Below, piece after piece: positions 35,362 to 49,362 of a stretch of 64,000 bases of DNA (within the stretch, counting starts at the first letter, position 1; the number at the start of each line of letters is the position of its first letter). Below the pieces are notes generated by a model. The model made no database searches and was not told where the DNA came from. It saw nothing but the letters and a program-made list of their open reading frames with translations. The position numbers were made by a program, and so were the translations under genes. Origin of the DNA: Arachis hypogaea (taxonomy: Eukaryota > Streptophyta > Magnoliopsida > Fabales > Fabaceae); NCBI RefSeq assembly GCF_003086295.3, contig NC_092048.1:110252276-110316275 (forward strand). The letters are read 5' to 3'.

Positions 35362-35541
35362 TGAAGAGATCAAATAGAACCAAGATAGATCTTTTTGATC
35401 AGAGGTTGAATCGATCATCAGAAGAAGAATTAGGCCAAAAATTACCGAATGCCCACGTCGGTGTTGCTGAGCCCTTTCGCTCCTTGAATAACTGAGAACA
35501 CACTTTCTACGATCCTATAGTGGCTTATCGTAGCTCTTTCT
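35362..35541. other. Unassigned organelle-like segment
   Basis: Lies between rps11 and atpB pieces. A short frame includes [20 protein letters not shown] but I do not recognise it. It may be plastid or mitochondrial sequence. Confidence 0.35.
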
Positions 35542-35649
35542 GGAGAATTAGACGGTCTTCCCGAGCAAGCCTTTTATTTGGTGGGTAATATCGATGAAGC
35601 AACTGCGAAGGCTACGAACTTAGAAATGGAGGGGAAATTGAAGAAATGA
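35542..35649 (+). pseudogene. atpB: atpB 3' end (plastid ATP synthase beta subunit)
   Basis: [20 protein letters not shown] then EMEGKLKK and TGA. The stop overlaps the atpE start as ATGA, the usual plastid arrangement, so this and atpE came in as one piece. Confidence 0.9.
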
Positions 35650-35792
35650 CTTTAAATCTTTGTGTACTGACCCCCAATCGAATTGTTTGGGATTCAGAAG
35701 TGAAGGAAATTATTTTGTCCACTAATAGTGGACAAATTGGAGTATTACCAAATCATGCACCTATTGCTACAGCTGTAGATATAGGTATCTTG
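35646..35792 (+). pseudogene. atpE: atpE 5' part (plastid ATP synthase epsilon subunit)
   Basis: [20 protein letters not shown], then [19 protein letters not shown], the N-terminal half of epsilon. After about 49 residues it joins unrelated sequence. Confidence 0.9.
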
Positions 35793-35934
35793 ATTCCTGT
35801 TGAAGCATATCTCGGGGGGGTGCAGGGCAGACGATTTCAAAACGGACTCCCCATTCATTAGATAGAGAAGATCACCAAGATTTCGTGATGCGCTGCCGAA
35901 CTTATTCCAATTCAATAAGAGATCTCAATATTAT
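35793..35934. other. Plastid-like spacer next to trnL-CAA
   Basis: Directly abuts the trnL 3' end and so is probably the spacer on the ycf2/ycf15 side of trnL-CAA. Assignment is tentative. Confidence 0.4.
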
Positions 35935-35976
35935 GCCTTGAAGAGGACTCGAACCTCCACGCTCTTTAGCACGAGA
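35935..35976 (-). pseudogene. trnL-CAA: trnL-CAA 3' fragment (plastid)
   Basis: On the minus strand ends in GAGGTTCGAGTCCTCTTCAA then GGC, the T arm and acceptor strand of plastid tRNA-Leu(CAA). The 5' half is lost. Confidence 0.75.
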
Positions 35977-35977
35977 C

Positions 35978-36133
35978 CTATTAATTTCTTCATTATTTGT
36001 AACAGTTCTTTACTTGGGCGGTTCAAATATCTCTATTCCGTACCTATTCATTTCTGAGTCTTTTGAAATAACTAAAGCATATGGAGTTTTTGGAACTACA
36101 ATTGATATCTTTATCACATTAGCTAAAACTTAA
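35978..36133 (+). pseudogene. ndhA: ndhA fragment (plastid NADH dehydrogenase subunit 1)
   Basis: [20 protein letters not shown], then [19 protein letters not shown]: a hydrophobic part of NdhA, ending with a TAA where the true gene continues. Confidence 0.85.
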
Positions 36134-36174
36134 GAGCGAATGCGTTCATTAGATTTAATAACATTATTTTGTTG

Positions 36175-36248
36175 TGGGCGAGGAGGGATTCGAACCCCCG
36201 ACACCGTGGTTCGTAGCCACGTGCTCTAATCCTCTGAGCTACAGGCCC
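36175..36248 (-). tRNA. trnR-ACG: Plastid-type tRNA-Arg(ACG), complete copy in nuclear insert
   Basis: 74 nt on the minus strand from GGGCCTGTAGCTCAGAGG to CTCCTCGCCCA, anticodon ACG in GGCTACGAACC. All arms are intact. Confidence 0.88.
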
Positions 36249-36692
<444 letters not shown>

Positions 36693-37121
36693 TAATGACT
36701 GGGAGAAAGAGACTTTTCACTTACAGTCTCTTCTCTTATTATTTCTATTATTTTATTTAATATTAATTAAAATATTTTAATTCAATTAATATTAATTACT
36801 CGGATAGATAGATAGATAGATAAAAATATCGAAAAAGTAAATAGAAAAAATATTAGAAATTTCTCTTTCTCTTACCGTGATCTACAAAAAAGTAGACTTT
36901 GGAGTTTTTTTTAACTGAAAGAAAGGAAAATAGAACAAAAACGACTTTTTGATGAATAAATGGAGATACTATCTCATTTATTTCTGGCAATGTTATTTTG
37001 ATATTTGGTCTCAACCCCGAATGATCCATATAAAGGAATTATTTGAGAATTCATTTCATTTTTTTTGGGGGGGCTATCTTTCAAATGTACGGCTAAACTT
37101 TTCAGTGGTACGGAGTCAAAT
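36693..37121. other. AT-rich plastid-like spacer
   Basis: AT-rich with a GATA microsatellite (36805-36822) and homopolymers. No gene recognised. Confidence 0.45.
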
Positions 37122-37151
37122 GCTGCCTTGATCCACTTGGCTACATCCGCC
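37122..37151 (-). pseudogene. trnH-GUG: trnH-GUG 5' fragment (plastid)
   Basis: Minus strand GCGGATGTAGCCAAGTGGAT then CAAGGCAG: acceptor and D arm of plastid tRNA-His. The rest is lost. Confidence 0.8.
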
Positions 37152-37245
37152 CAAAGGAGAAATTTCCTAGACTACTCTTTTTGTAGTCTTTTGTTATCAT
37201 TTTTCTGTTTTTTCTAATTCTATTTATGTTTCCATTCTTTTTTTA

Positions 37246-39215
<1,970 letters not shown>

Positions 39216-39839
39216 TCAATTTTGTAGACTCCCAACACCAAATTTAGAGTTTCGATGTGGGGATCCAACACCAAACTTAGAGTTTGGCTGAGGCCTCCCA
39301 ACACCAAACTTAGAGTTTGATTGTGGGGGCTTTGGTTGACTCTGCACTGAGAGAAGCTTTTCATGCTTCCTCTCCATGGTTACAAAAGGAGATTCTTGAG
39401 TTTTAAACACAAGGTAGTCCTCATTCAGTTGAAGGACCAACTCTCCTCTATCCATATCAATCACAGCTCTTGCTGTGGCTAGGAAGGGTCTTCCAAGGAT
39501 GATGGATTCATCCATATCCTTCCCAGTGTCTAGGATTATGAAATCAGTAGGGATGTAAAGGCCTTCGACATTTACTAACACGTCCTCTACTTGTCCATAA
39601 GCCTATTTTCTTGAGTTGTCTGCCATCTCTACTGAGATTCTGGCAGCTTGTACCTCAAAGATTCCCAATTTCTCCATTACAGAGAGTGGCATGAGGTTTA
39701 TCCCTGACCCAAGGTCACATAGAGCTTTCTCAAAGGCCATGGTGCCTATGGTACAAGGTATTAAGAACTTTCCAGGATCCTGTTTCTTCTGAGGCAATGT
39801 CAGTTGATCCAGATCACTCAGTTCATTGATGAGCAAGGG
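39216..39839 (-). pseudogene. Element C retropepsin-like protease with NSKFGV tail
   Basis: ALCDLGSGINLMPLSV and IILGRPFLATARAVID mark the aspartic protease. The tail has three NSKFGVG repeats (39225-39325), as in A. TAG at 39600-39602 (A has CAG, Gln) breaks it. Confidence 0.82.
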
Positions 39840-41534
39840 AGGTTCATCTTCCCAAGTCTCATTACCAAATAATTTGGCATTCAGCTTCATGATTGAACCA
39901 AGGTACTTGGCAACTTGCTCTTCAGTAACATCTTCATTCTCTTCAGAAGAAGAATATTCATCAGAGCTCATGAATGGCATAAGGAGGTTTAATGGAATCT
40001 CTATGGTCTCCAGATGAGCCTCAGAGTCCTTTGGTTCCTCAGAGGGAAGCTCCTTATTGATCTCTGGATGTCCTAGGAGGTCTTCCTCACTGGGATTCAC
40101 GTCCTCTCCCTCCCTTGCAGGTTCGGCCATGATGGTCAATTCAATGGCCTTGCACTCTCCTTTTGGGTTTTCTTCTGTATTGCTTGGGAGAGTACTAGGA
40201 GGGGTTTCAGTGATCCTTTTACTCAGCTGGCCCACTTATGCTTCCAAATTTCCAATGGAGGACCTTGTTTCATTCATGAAACTTAGAGTGGCCTTAGATA
40301 GATCAGAGACTATATTTGCCAAGCTAGACGGGGTCTGCTTAGAACTCTCTGTCTTTTGCTGAGTGGATGATGGAAAAGGCTTGCTATTGCTAAACTTGTT
40401 TCTTCCACCATTGTTAAAGTTTTGTTGAGGCTTTTGTTGATCCTTCCATGAGAGATTTGGGTGATTTCTCCATGAAGGATTATAGATGTTTCCATAGGGT
40501 TCACCCATGTAATTCACCTCTGCTATTGCAGGGTTCTCAGGATCATAAGCTTCTTCCTCAGAAGATGCCTCTTGAGTACTGTTGGATGCAGCTTGCATTC
40601 CATTCAGACTCTGAGAAATCATATTGACTTGCTGAGTCAATATTTTGTTCTGAGCCAGTATGGCATTCAGAGTATCAATTTCAAGAACTCCCTTCTTCTG
40701 AGGCGTCTCATTACTCACAGGATTTCTCTCAGAAGTGTACATGAACTGGTTATTAGCAACCATGTCAATGAGTTCTTGAGCTTCTGTAGGCGTTTTCTTT
40801 AGGTGAATGGATCCACCTGCAGAAGTATCCAACGACATCTTAGCTAATTCAGACAGACCATCATAGAATATATCCAGGATGGTCCATTCTGAAAGCATGT
40901 CAGAAAGACACTTTTTGGTCAGTTGCTTGTATCTCTCCCAAGCTTCATATAGGGATTCACCTTCTTTCTGTCTAAAGGTTTGAACATCCATTCTAAGCTT
41001 ACTAAGCTTTTGAGGAGGAAAGAACTTGGCTAAGAAAGCCGTGACCAGCTTATCCCAAGAGTTCAGGCTATCTTTAGGTTGAGAGTCCAACCACACTCTA
41101 GCTATGTCTCTTACAGCAAACGGGAAAAGCATAAGCTTGTAGACCTCGGGATCAACCTCATTGGTCTTAACAGTATCACAGATCTGCAAAAATTCAGTCA
41201 AGAACTGAAAATGATCTTCAGATGGAAGTCCATGAAACTTGCAGTTCTGTTGCATCAGAGAAACTAATTGAGGTTTAAGCTCAAAATTGTTTGCTCCAAT
41301 GGCAGGGATTGAGATGCTTCTTCCATGTAGATTGGAATTAGGTGCAGTAAAGTCACCAAGCATTTTCCTTGCATTATTATTATTTTCGGCTACCATCTCC
41401 TCTTCCTTTTCAAAAATTTCTGTAAGGTTGTCTCTGGATTGTTGTAATTTAGCTTCTCTTAGTTTCCTCTTCAGAGTCCTTTCAGGTTCTGGATCAGCTT
41501 CAACAAGAATGTTCTTGTCCTTGCTTCTGCTCAT
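39840..41534 (-). pseudogene. Element C gag
   Basis: ATG at 41534 (MSRSKDKN). Gag domain with KFHGLPSEDHFQFLTEFLQI, LMLFPFAVRDIARVWLDSQP, ESLYEAWERYKQL, then DIFYDGLSELAKMSL; the Q/N-rich and acidic C-terminal part matches A. One TAA at 40233-40235 where A has CAA (Gln). No zinc knuckle seen. Otherwise open, so the best preserved gag of the A/B/C group. Confidence 0.88.
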
Positions 41535-43204
41535 ATGAAAAAGAAGGGAACATAAAATAATAATAGGGATCCTTTTTACCACAGTATAGAGGTCCCCTTG
41601 TGTGAGTAGAAGAAAAGAGGAAAAAGAATGAAGAAGAGAAGAATTCGAACTCAGAGGAGAAGAAGGGGTTCGAATTTTTGGGTGAGGAGAAGTGTTAGTA
41701 GATGAATAAATAAATAGAAGGAGATGAGAGATAAGAAAGGAATTCAAAAATTAAACAAAATAAAATAAAAATATTTTAAAATTAAATTTAAAATTCGAAA
41801 ATTAGTAATTAAAATTAAAACAATTAGTTAATTAAAATGAAATTTTGAAAAAGAGGGAAGGAATTTTCGAAAATTAAAGGTAGAGAGTTAGTTAGGCAGT
41901 TTTGAAAAAGATAAGAATCAAACAAAAAGTTAAGTGGTTAATTGAAAAAGATTTGAAAATCAAATTTTGAAAAAGATAAGAAGTTAAAAAAAAGATTTTG
42001 AAATCAAATTTTGAAAAAGATGTGATTGAAATTTAAAAAGATGTGATTGAAACAAAAAGATAGGATTGATTGAAAAATATTTGAAAATTAAATTTTGAAA
42101 AGATAGGAAGTTAGAAAAGAAGTTAGAAAAGATTTTGAAATTAATTTTGAAAAAGATATGATTGAAACTTAATTTGAAAAAGATTTGAAAATCAAATTTG
42201 AAAAGATTTGATTTTGAAAATTAAAGTTGATTACTTGACTAACAAGAAACTTAAAAAGATATGATTCTAGAGTTTAAGATTGAACCTTTCTTAATAGGCA
42301 AGTAACAACTTTGAAAAATTTTGAATCAAAACATTAAATGCTAATAAAATTTTCGAAAATTAAGAAATAAAATAAGAAAAAGATTTTGAAAAATTTTAAA
42401 AAGGGAATTCGAAAATATGAAAAGAAAATTGAAAAGGATTTGATTTTGAAAAAGATTTTGAAAAAGATAAGATTTTTAAATTGAAAATTTGATTTGACCC
42501 ATAAAAACAACTAGATTTTTAAAAAAATTTGAAAAAGTCAACTCAAATTTTCGAATTTGATGAGTGAAAAAGGGAAAGATATTTTTTTTTTATTTTTGAA
42601 TTTTAATGATGAGAGAGAAAAACATAAAAAAGACTCAATGCATGAAAATTTTGGATCAAAACATGTGATGCATGCAAGAACACTATGAATGTCAAGATGA
42701 ACACCAAGAACACTTTGAATGTCAAGATGAACACCAAGAACTTATTTTTGAAAAATTTTCAAGAAAAGAAAACATGCAAGACACCAAACATAAAAATTTT
42801 TATTCTTTAGACATTAATAATTCAAGAATGTATATGAAAAACTAGAAAAGACACAAAACAAGAAAATATGAAGATCAAACAAGAAGACTAGCCAAGAACA
42901 ACTTGAAGATCATGAAGAATACAATGCATGAAATTTTCAAAAATAATTTTTAGAAAATTAAAAAGATGCAATTGACACCAAACTTAAAAGTTGACTCTAG
43001 ACTCAAGCAAGAAACATCAAATTATTTTTAGTTTTTATGATTTTAAAATTTTTTTTGGATTTTTCGAAAATTAATTTTGGAAAAACGAAAAAGAAGAAAT
43101 TTTTTTTGTATTTTTCGAAAATAAGAAATAAAAAGCTTAAAATTAAAATAAAATTACCTAATCTGAGCAACAAGATGAACCGTCAGTTGTCCAAACTCGA
43201 ACAA
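41535..43204 (-). other. Element C 5' leader
   Basis: Purine-rich on the plus strand: repeats of GAAAAAGATTTTGAAAA; two ACACCAAAC words (near 42780 and 42974). Counterpart of A's leader. Confidence 0.7.
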
Positions 43205-43222
43205 TCCCCGGCAACGGCGCCA
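43205..43222 (-). other. Element C primer binding site, tRNA-Asp
   Basis: Reverse complement TGGCGCCGTTGCCGGGGA, exact. Confidence 0.9.
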
Positions 43223-43228
43223 AAAACT

Positions 43229-44901
43229 TGGTGTGCGAAATCGTGATCATTCCTTCTTTGGTAACGGCGCTAAAAACTCAATACGCACGTTCATGTTCTT
43301 AATTCTATTTCACAACTTCGTACAACTAACCAGCAAGTGCACTGGGTCATCCAAGTAATAAACCTTACGTGAGTAAGGGTCGATCCCACGGAGATTGTTG
43401 GCTTGAAGCAAGCTATGGTCACCTTGTAAATCTCAGTCAGGCGGATTCAAATGTATTAAGAGATTATAGTGTACTAAAAGATAATTAAAATAGGATAGAG
43501 ATATTTATGTAATTCATAGGTGAGAATTTCAGATAAGCGTATAGAGATGCTTTTCGTTCCTCTGAACCTCTGCTTTCCTGCTGTCTTCATCCAACCATTC
43601 CTACTCCTTTCCATGGCAAGCTTTATGTAGGGCATCACCGTTGTCAATGGCTGCATCCCATCCTCACTTTGGAAATGGTCCAATGCGCTGTCACTGCATG
43701 GCTAATCATCTGTCGATTCTCGATCATACTGGAATAGGATATACTATCCTTTTGCGTCTGTCACTACGCCCAGCACTCGCGAGTTTGAAGCTCGTCACAG
43801 CCATCCCTTCCCAGATCCTACTCGGAATACTACAGACAAGGTTTAGACTTTCTGGATCTTAGGAATGGCCATCCATTGGTTCTAACTTATACCACGAAGA
43901 CTCTAATAGCTCGGACTCGGTCCCCTGTATTAGATATCTAAGAGATACTCATTCTAGCTTGTTTGCATGTAGAACGGAAGTGTTTGTCAGGCACGGGTTC
44001 ATAGGTTTGAATGATGATGAGCGTCACATAATCATCACATTCATCATGTTCTTGGGTGCAAATGGATATCTTAGAATAGGAATAAGTATGAATTGAATAG
44101 AAAAACAGTAGTACTTTGTATTAATTCATGAGGAACAGCAGAGCTCCACACCTTAATCTATGGTGTGTAGAAACTCTACCGTTGAAAATATATAAGTGAA
44201 AGGTTCAGGCATGGTCGAATGGCCAGCCCCCATAAAGGTCTAAGATAGCATAAAATTAATCAAAGATAATCCCAATACAATAGTAAAAAGTTCTATTTAA
44301 ACTAAACTAGTTACTAGGGTTTACAGAAATGAGTAAATGATTCAGAAATCTACTTCCGGGGCCCACTTGGTGTGTGCTTGGGCTGAGCATTGAGCTTTAC
44401 ACGTGTAGAGGTCTTTCTTGGAGTTGAACGCCAGTTTGTAACCTGTTTCTGGCGTTTAACTCCACTTTGCAACCTGTTTCTGGCGTTTGACTCCAGAATG
44501 CAGCATGGAACTGGCATTCAACGCCAGTTTACGTCATCTATCCTTAATCAAAGTATAGACTATTATATATTTCTGGAAAGCTCTGGATGTCTACTTTTTA
44601 ACGCAATTGAGAGCGCGCCATTTGGAGTTCTGTAGCTCTAGAAAATCCACTTTGAGTGCAGGGAGGTCAGAATCCAACAGCATCTGCAGTCCTTCTTCAA
44701 CCTCTGAATCTGATTTTTGCTCAAGTCCCTCAATTTCAGCCAGAAATTACCTAAAATCATAGAAAAACACACAAACTCATAGTAATGTCCAGAAATGTGA
44801 ATTTAATTAAAAACTAAGAAAAATATACTAAAAACTAACTAAATTATACTGAAAACTATGTAAAAATAATGCCAAAAAGCGTATAAATTATCCGCTCATC
44901 A
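43229..44901 (-). repeat. Element C 5' LTR (right)
   Basis: 1673 bp from TGGTGTGCGAAATCG to CCGCTCATCA, followed by ATACT. Confidence 0.92.
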
Positions 44902-44937
44902 ATACTCCCAAAAAGCGTATAAAATATCCGCTCATCA
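44902..44937 (-). repeat. Last part of element B 5' LTR
   Basis: Target duplication ATACT, then CCCAAAAAGCGTATAAAATA and CCGCTCATCA, continuing the LTR cut at 31711. Confidence 0.88.
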
Positions 44938-44942
44938 GTACC

Positions 44943-46377
44943 TCTTTAGACTCGCCCTCCTTCACCCCGTGATGCTGCAACTGAGAAATCTTTGGATCCT
45001 CTATGATTATTCCTTGATGTTTTTGTGTATAGCCCGGCTTGTGGACTTTGAACCTTTTATATTTTGTAATTTGTGGTTTCTAACTGCTGGATACTTTTAG
45101 TTGCTTTTCTATTAGCAACTTTATTTGTTGAAAAACAAAGTAGCTTCCCAGGCTCTTGGGTTCGACTTTAGGTGGCCTCTTGAGTCTTGTTATTATGGTA
45201 ACTTTGCTCTTGCTTGTTTATTGCTTTGCTTAATATTTTCTGGCATCTTTAGGGTGTTGGGATCTTGTTGTCCGACCTCTTTTGATTGCCTTTGTGCTTT
45301 TAAACTTTGTAGTTCGGTTCTGTTGTGGATTTCTGGGTCCAACTTGCGTGCCTTCTATCGGCCTAAAGTTATTTCTAGTAATCCATTTTGTTTGGACCTT
45401 GGTTAGGTCTCTTTTTATGGATTACTTTTATAACTTTTTGTGGTTGCTGGGAGGCCGATTTCATCATGTTGGTCCCTTCTAAGTTATTTCTAGTAATCCA
45501 TTTTGGATCTTTTGTCAGATCTCTTTTAGAGATTAATTTTTATAACTTTTTGGTTTTGGGCCGACTTTATCACGTCGGTCCCTTCTAAGTTATTTCTAGC
45601 AATCTATTTTGGATCTTTTGTCAGATCTCTTTTTATGGATTACTTTTTATAACTTTTTGTTTTTGGGCCGACTTCATCACGTCGGTCCCTTCTAAGTTAT
45701 TTCTAGTAATCCTCTTTTTTGGACCTCTGTCAGGTCTCTTTTAGGGATTACTTTTTATAACTTTTTGGTTTTGAGCCGACTTCATCACGTCGGTCCCTTC
45801 TAAGTTATTTCTAGCAATCCTCTTTTTTAGGGCTGGCCAGGCCTCTTTCCAGGGATTTACTTTTTATAACTTTGGTTATTGTGGTCGACTGGTTCGACTT
45901 CTTCTACGTCGGCCGGTCTTTAAGTTATTTTTAGCAACACATTTTTATTAAGACCTCGTCAGGTCCTTTCTATGGATCACTTTCTATAACTTCATGCATT
46001 ATTCTATTTTTGTCACTTTTTCATCTTTGCTAATTTTGTAGAAATTGGGTTTGATCCCCGTTGGTCGACCTTCTGATGAATTTGGTTTTCATCTTTGTTG
46101 GTCTTTACCGTGATCGTACAGTGAATTTAATTTTCACTTTCTGCCGATCTGTAGCTTTATAATCGGGCGATAAATTTTTTGTGTTTCAGATTAATGCGTC
46201 TTGATAAAGGATTTATAGGAAATCTGAAAAACTTTATCAAAATAGAAAATATGCAAATATATACATGTGGGAGTTTTACTCCTCTAAGTTAGGTATTTTA
46301 TGAATCTTAGCTTGGTGCCTCGTTAAAAAACCTTTCCAGGAAAAAGAGTGCACCTTATCCTAAGATCCTTATTACTT
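44943..46377 (-). other. Element E 3' untranslated region
   Basis: T-rich on the plus strand, with a tandem repeat block in the middle. No gene. Confidence 0.7.
45365..46000. repeat. Tandem repeats of about 106-120 bp in element E
   Basis: Six units starting AAGTTATTTCTAGTAATCC at 45365, 45481, 45587, 45694, 45802 and 45922 (last one partial). Each has GGACCT..AGGTCT and ends in CGACTTCATCACGTCGGTCC. Tat-branch elements are known for such variable 3' repeats, which can seed satellite DNA. Confidence 0.9.
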
Positions 46378-47850
46378 CTAACTATAATACCTTCGTAGGT
46401 TGCAAGCGTGCCATGACCTGGGAAGCTCTTGCCCTTCGAGTTCGGATAGTCTGTAGTAGCCCTTTCCATGAACTTTTATGACTTGGTAGGGTCCTTTCCA
46501 GTTTGCTGCCAGTTTTTCTTCTCCAAGTCGAGTTGTTCTGATATCATTTCGGATTAGGATGAGGTCGTTCTCGACAAAACTTCGCAGCACTACCTTTTAA
46601 TTGTATCTTGAAGCCATTCGACGTTTTAATGCCTCTTCCCTGATCCGAGCTCTTTCTCGAATTTCTGGAAGTAGGTCGAGTTCTTCCCTTTGAAGTTGGG
46701 AGTTGGCCTCTTCATTGTAGTGGATCACTCTGGGCGACCCTTCTTCGACCTCCACTGGGATCATTGCCTCCATTCTGTAAGCTAACCGGAAGGGTGATTC
46801 CTTTGTGGTGGAGTGTGGAGTTGTTCGATATGCCCATAGGACTTGTGGGAGCTCTTCAGCCCAGGCTCCCTTTACATCCTGTAATCTCCATTTTAGCCCG
46901 GCTAATATGACTTTGTTAGCAGTTTCTGCTTGTTCGTTAGCCTGGGGGTGTTCTACGGATGTAAATTGGTGTTTTATGTTTAAATCGGTCACCAATTTTC
47001 TGAAACCTGCATCTGTAAATTGAGTGCCATTGTCTATGGTGATGGAGTATGGAACCCCAAACCTTGTGACAATGTTTTTATATAGGAATTTTTGACTTCT
47101 CTGAGCAGTGGCGTTAGCTAGGGGTTCCGCCTCGATCCATTTTATGAAATAGTCTACCCCCACTATGAGGAATTTGACTTGTCTTGATCCTTGAGGGAAG
47201 GGTCCGAGAAGATCGAGTCCCCATTTTGCGAATGGCCAGGGTGAGGTTACGCTGACGAGCTCCTCTGGCGGAGCAATATGAAAGTTGGCATGTTTCTGAC
47301 ATGGTGGACATGTCTTTACGAATTATGTTGCCTCTTTTTGTAAAGTCGGCCAATAAAATCCGGCTCGGAGTACTTTTTTGGTAAGTGCCTGTGCTCCGAG
47401 ATGGTTGCCACAGATGCCGCTGTGTACTTCTTCTAAAACTTCTTTTGTGTTGGAAGTCAGCATGCATTTTAATAGTGGTGTCGAAATCCCTCTCTTGTAT
47501 AGAGTATTATTTATGATGGTGTAGTATTGTGCCTCCCGTTTTAACCTCTTTGCCTCCTTCTTATCTGTAGGGAGTGTTTCTGTTTTAAGGTAATTAATTA
47601 TGGGAGTCATCCATCCTTGATCCAGACCTGTTATGGCTAGGATCTTTTCTTCTTCAAAGATTGACGGGTTCTGCAGCATCTCTTGGATGAGGCTTCTATT
47701 GTTGCCCCCTGGTTTGGTGCTGGCCAATTTTGAGAGTGCATCAGCTCGAGCATTCTGTTCTCGGGGTATGTGGCAGACCTCATATTCCCCGAGTTATCCG
47801 AGCTGTTCCTTGGTTTTGTCCAAGTACTTTTTCATGGTGGGATCCTTGGT
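46378..47850 (-). pseudogene. Element E integrase
   Basis: Minus strand. HHCC finger: EVHSGICGNHLGAQALTKKV then CPPCQKH; catalytic core: KWGLDLLGPFPQGSR, ITIDNGTQFTD, EQAETANKVI (D, D, E); then the C-terminal part VLWAYRTTPHSTTKESPF, and LAANWKGPYQV (GPY). In-frame stops near 47320 (TAA in the finger), 46594 (TAA before the C-terminal part) and 47790. All catalytic residues are visible; broken by stops only. Confidence 0.85.
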
Positions 47851-48426
47851 TTAGTAACTCCCTGCTATTTGTGAAGTGACCACCTGTGAGTCGCTGAAGA
47901 TGATAAGCTTTTGAGCTCCAACCTCCTTAGCTAGCTTTAAACCAGCTAGTAGTGCCTCATACTCAGCCTGGTTGTTTGAGTCAGGGAACCCAAATTTGAG
48001 GGAAAGTTCGATTTGGGTTCCCTGGTCGCTTTCAATTATCACACCCGCGCCACTTCCAGTTTTGTTTGAGGAACCGTCTACATAGAGATTCCATTCTATA
48101 GGGATTTCTGGGGTGTCTGTAAATTCTGCAATGAAGTCGGCCAAATATTGCGATTTGATGGCTGTCCGAGCTTTATATTGAAGGTCGAATTTGGACAACT
48201 CGACTGCCCATTGTAAGATTCTTCCTACTAAATCTGTTTTCTGCAGAATGTCTTTTATGGGCTGGTTGGTCCGAACCCTGATAATGTGGGCTTGGAAATA
48301 TGGACGGAGTCGTCGAGATGTTAATATGAGAGTATAGGCGAATTTTTCTATTTTTTGGTAGTTTAATTCGGATCCTTGTAGTGCTTTGCTAATGAAGTAT
48401 ATAGGTTGTTACCCACTGTCGTTTTC
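47851..48426 (-). pseudogene. Element E double RNase H region
   Basis: First, the RT-linked RNase H relic with YFISKALQGSELNYQKIEKF, in which the usual acidic residues are not evident, consistent with the degenerate domain of this branch. Then an archaeal-type RNase H: WNLYVDGSSNKTGSGAGVII, NNQAEYEALLAGL and LIIFSDSQVV carry D, E and D. Stops: two TGA/TAA near 48410-48426 and one TAA at 47848. Confidence 0.82.
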
Positions 48427-49362
48427 TCAGACCAGTGCTGAGGCTACTGCCCGACTTCCTACTGCAAGGTACAATATAAGTGGTTCTCCTTCCCGTGGCC
48501 GAGTTAGGATAGGTGGTTGTCCCAGGAACCTTTTGAAATCTTGGAAGGCCTGCTCGCACTCCATTGTCCATTCGAACCTCTTTTCCTTCCTTAGAGTGGC
48601 ATAGAAGGGTATATATCTTATTGCTGATTCGGCTAGAAATCTGGACAAGGCTGCCAATCTTCCATTGAGTTGTTGTACATCTTTGACACAAGTCGGGCTT
48701 TTCATGTCGAGTATGGCCCGGCATTTATCTGGATTCTCCTCGATTCCTCTTTGTGTGAGCATAAAACCCAAGAATTTTCTAGCTTCTACTGCGAAGGTGC
48801 ATTTTGTAGGGTTAAGTCGCATGACATGCCTTCTTATAGTGTCGAATACTTGGGTGAGGTCGGACAGTAACGTCTCTTCACTTTGTGTCTTTATTAACAT
48901 GTCATCCACGTAGACTTCCATGATTTTCATGGTGTGGTCTGCAAAGACCTTATTCATTAATCTTTGATAAGTAGCTCCTGCGTTTTTGAGTCCGAAAGGC
49001 ATGATGATGTAACAATAGTTTGCTTTTGGGGTTAAGAATGAAGTTTTTTCTTGATCAGGTGGGTACATCGGAATTTGATTGTATCCCAAATAGGCATCCA
49101 TAAACGAGAGGCATTTGTATCTGGAGGAGGCATCCACCAGTGCGTCGATACTTGGGAGTGGATAAGGATCCTTTGGGCAGGCTTTGTTGAGATCAGTATA
49201 GTCGGTGCACATCCGCCATTTCCCGTTTGATTTTTTCACCAAGACGACGTTAGCTAGCCATAGCGGGTACTTGACTTCTCTTATGAATCCTGCCTCCAGT
49301 AGAGCTTGTACCTGCTCTTCCACAGCTTGGGATCGTTCTGGTCCAAGCTTTCTACGTTTCTG
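48427..49362 (-). pseudogene. Element E reverse transcriptase
   Basis: ALLEAGFIREVKYPLWLANV, MCTDYTDLNKACPKDPYPLP, FMDAYLGYNQIPM, IMPFGLKNAGATYQRLMNKV, catalytic MEVYVDDMLIKT (Y-V-D-D), FLGFMLTQRGIE. Motifs such as LNKACPKD and NAGATYQ are typical of Tat-branch RT. About 300 residues without a break; a TAG at 49360-49362 separates it from the protease-RT linker. Confidence 0.9.

Noticed and set aside
35054..36248. tRNA-Gln and tRNA-Arg as working nuclear genes
   Set aside because: Both are plastid-type and lie in a plastid DNA insert inside a dead retrotransposon; structure is intact but nuclear function is unlikely.
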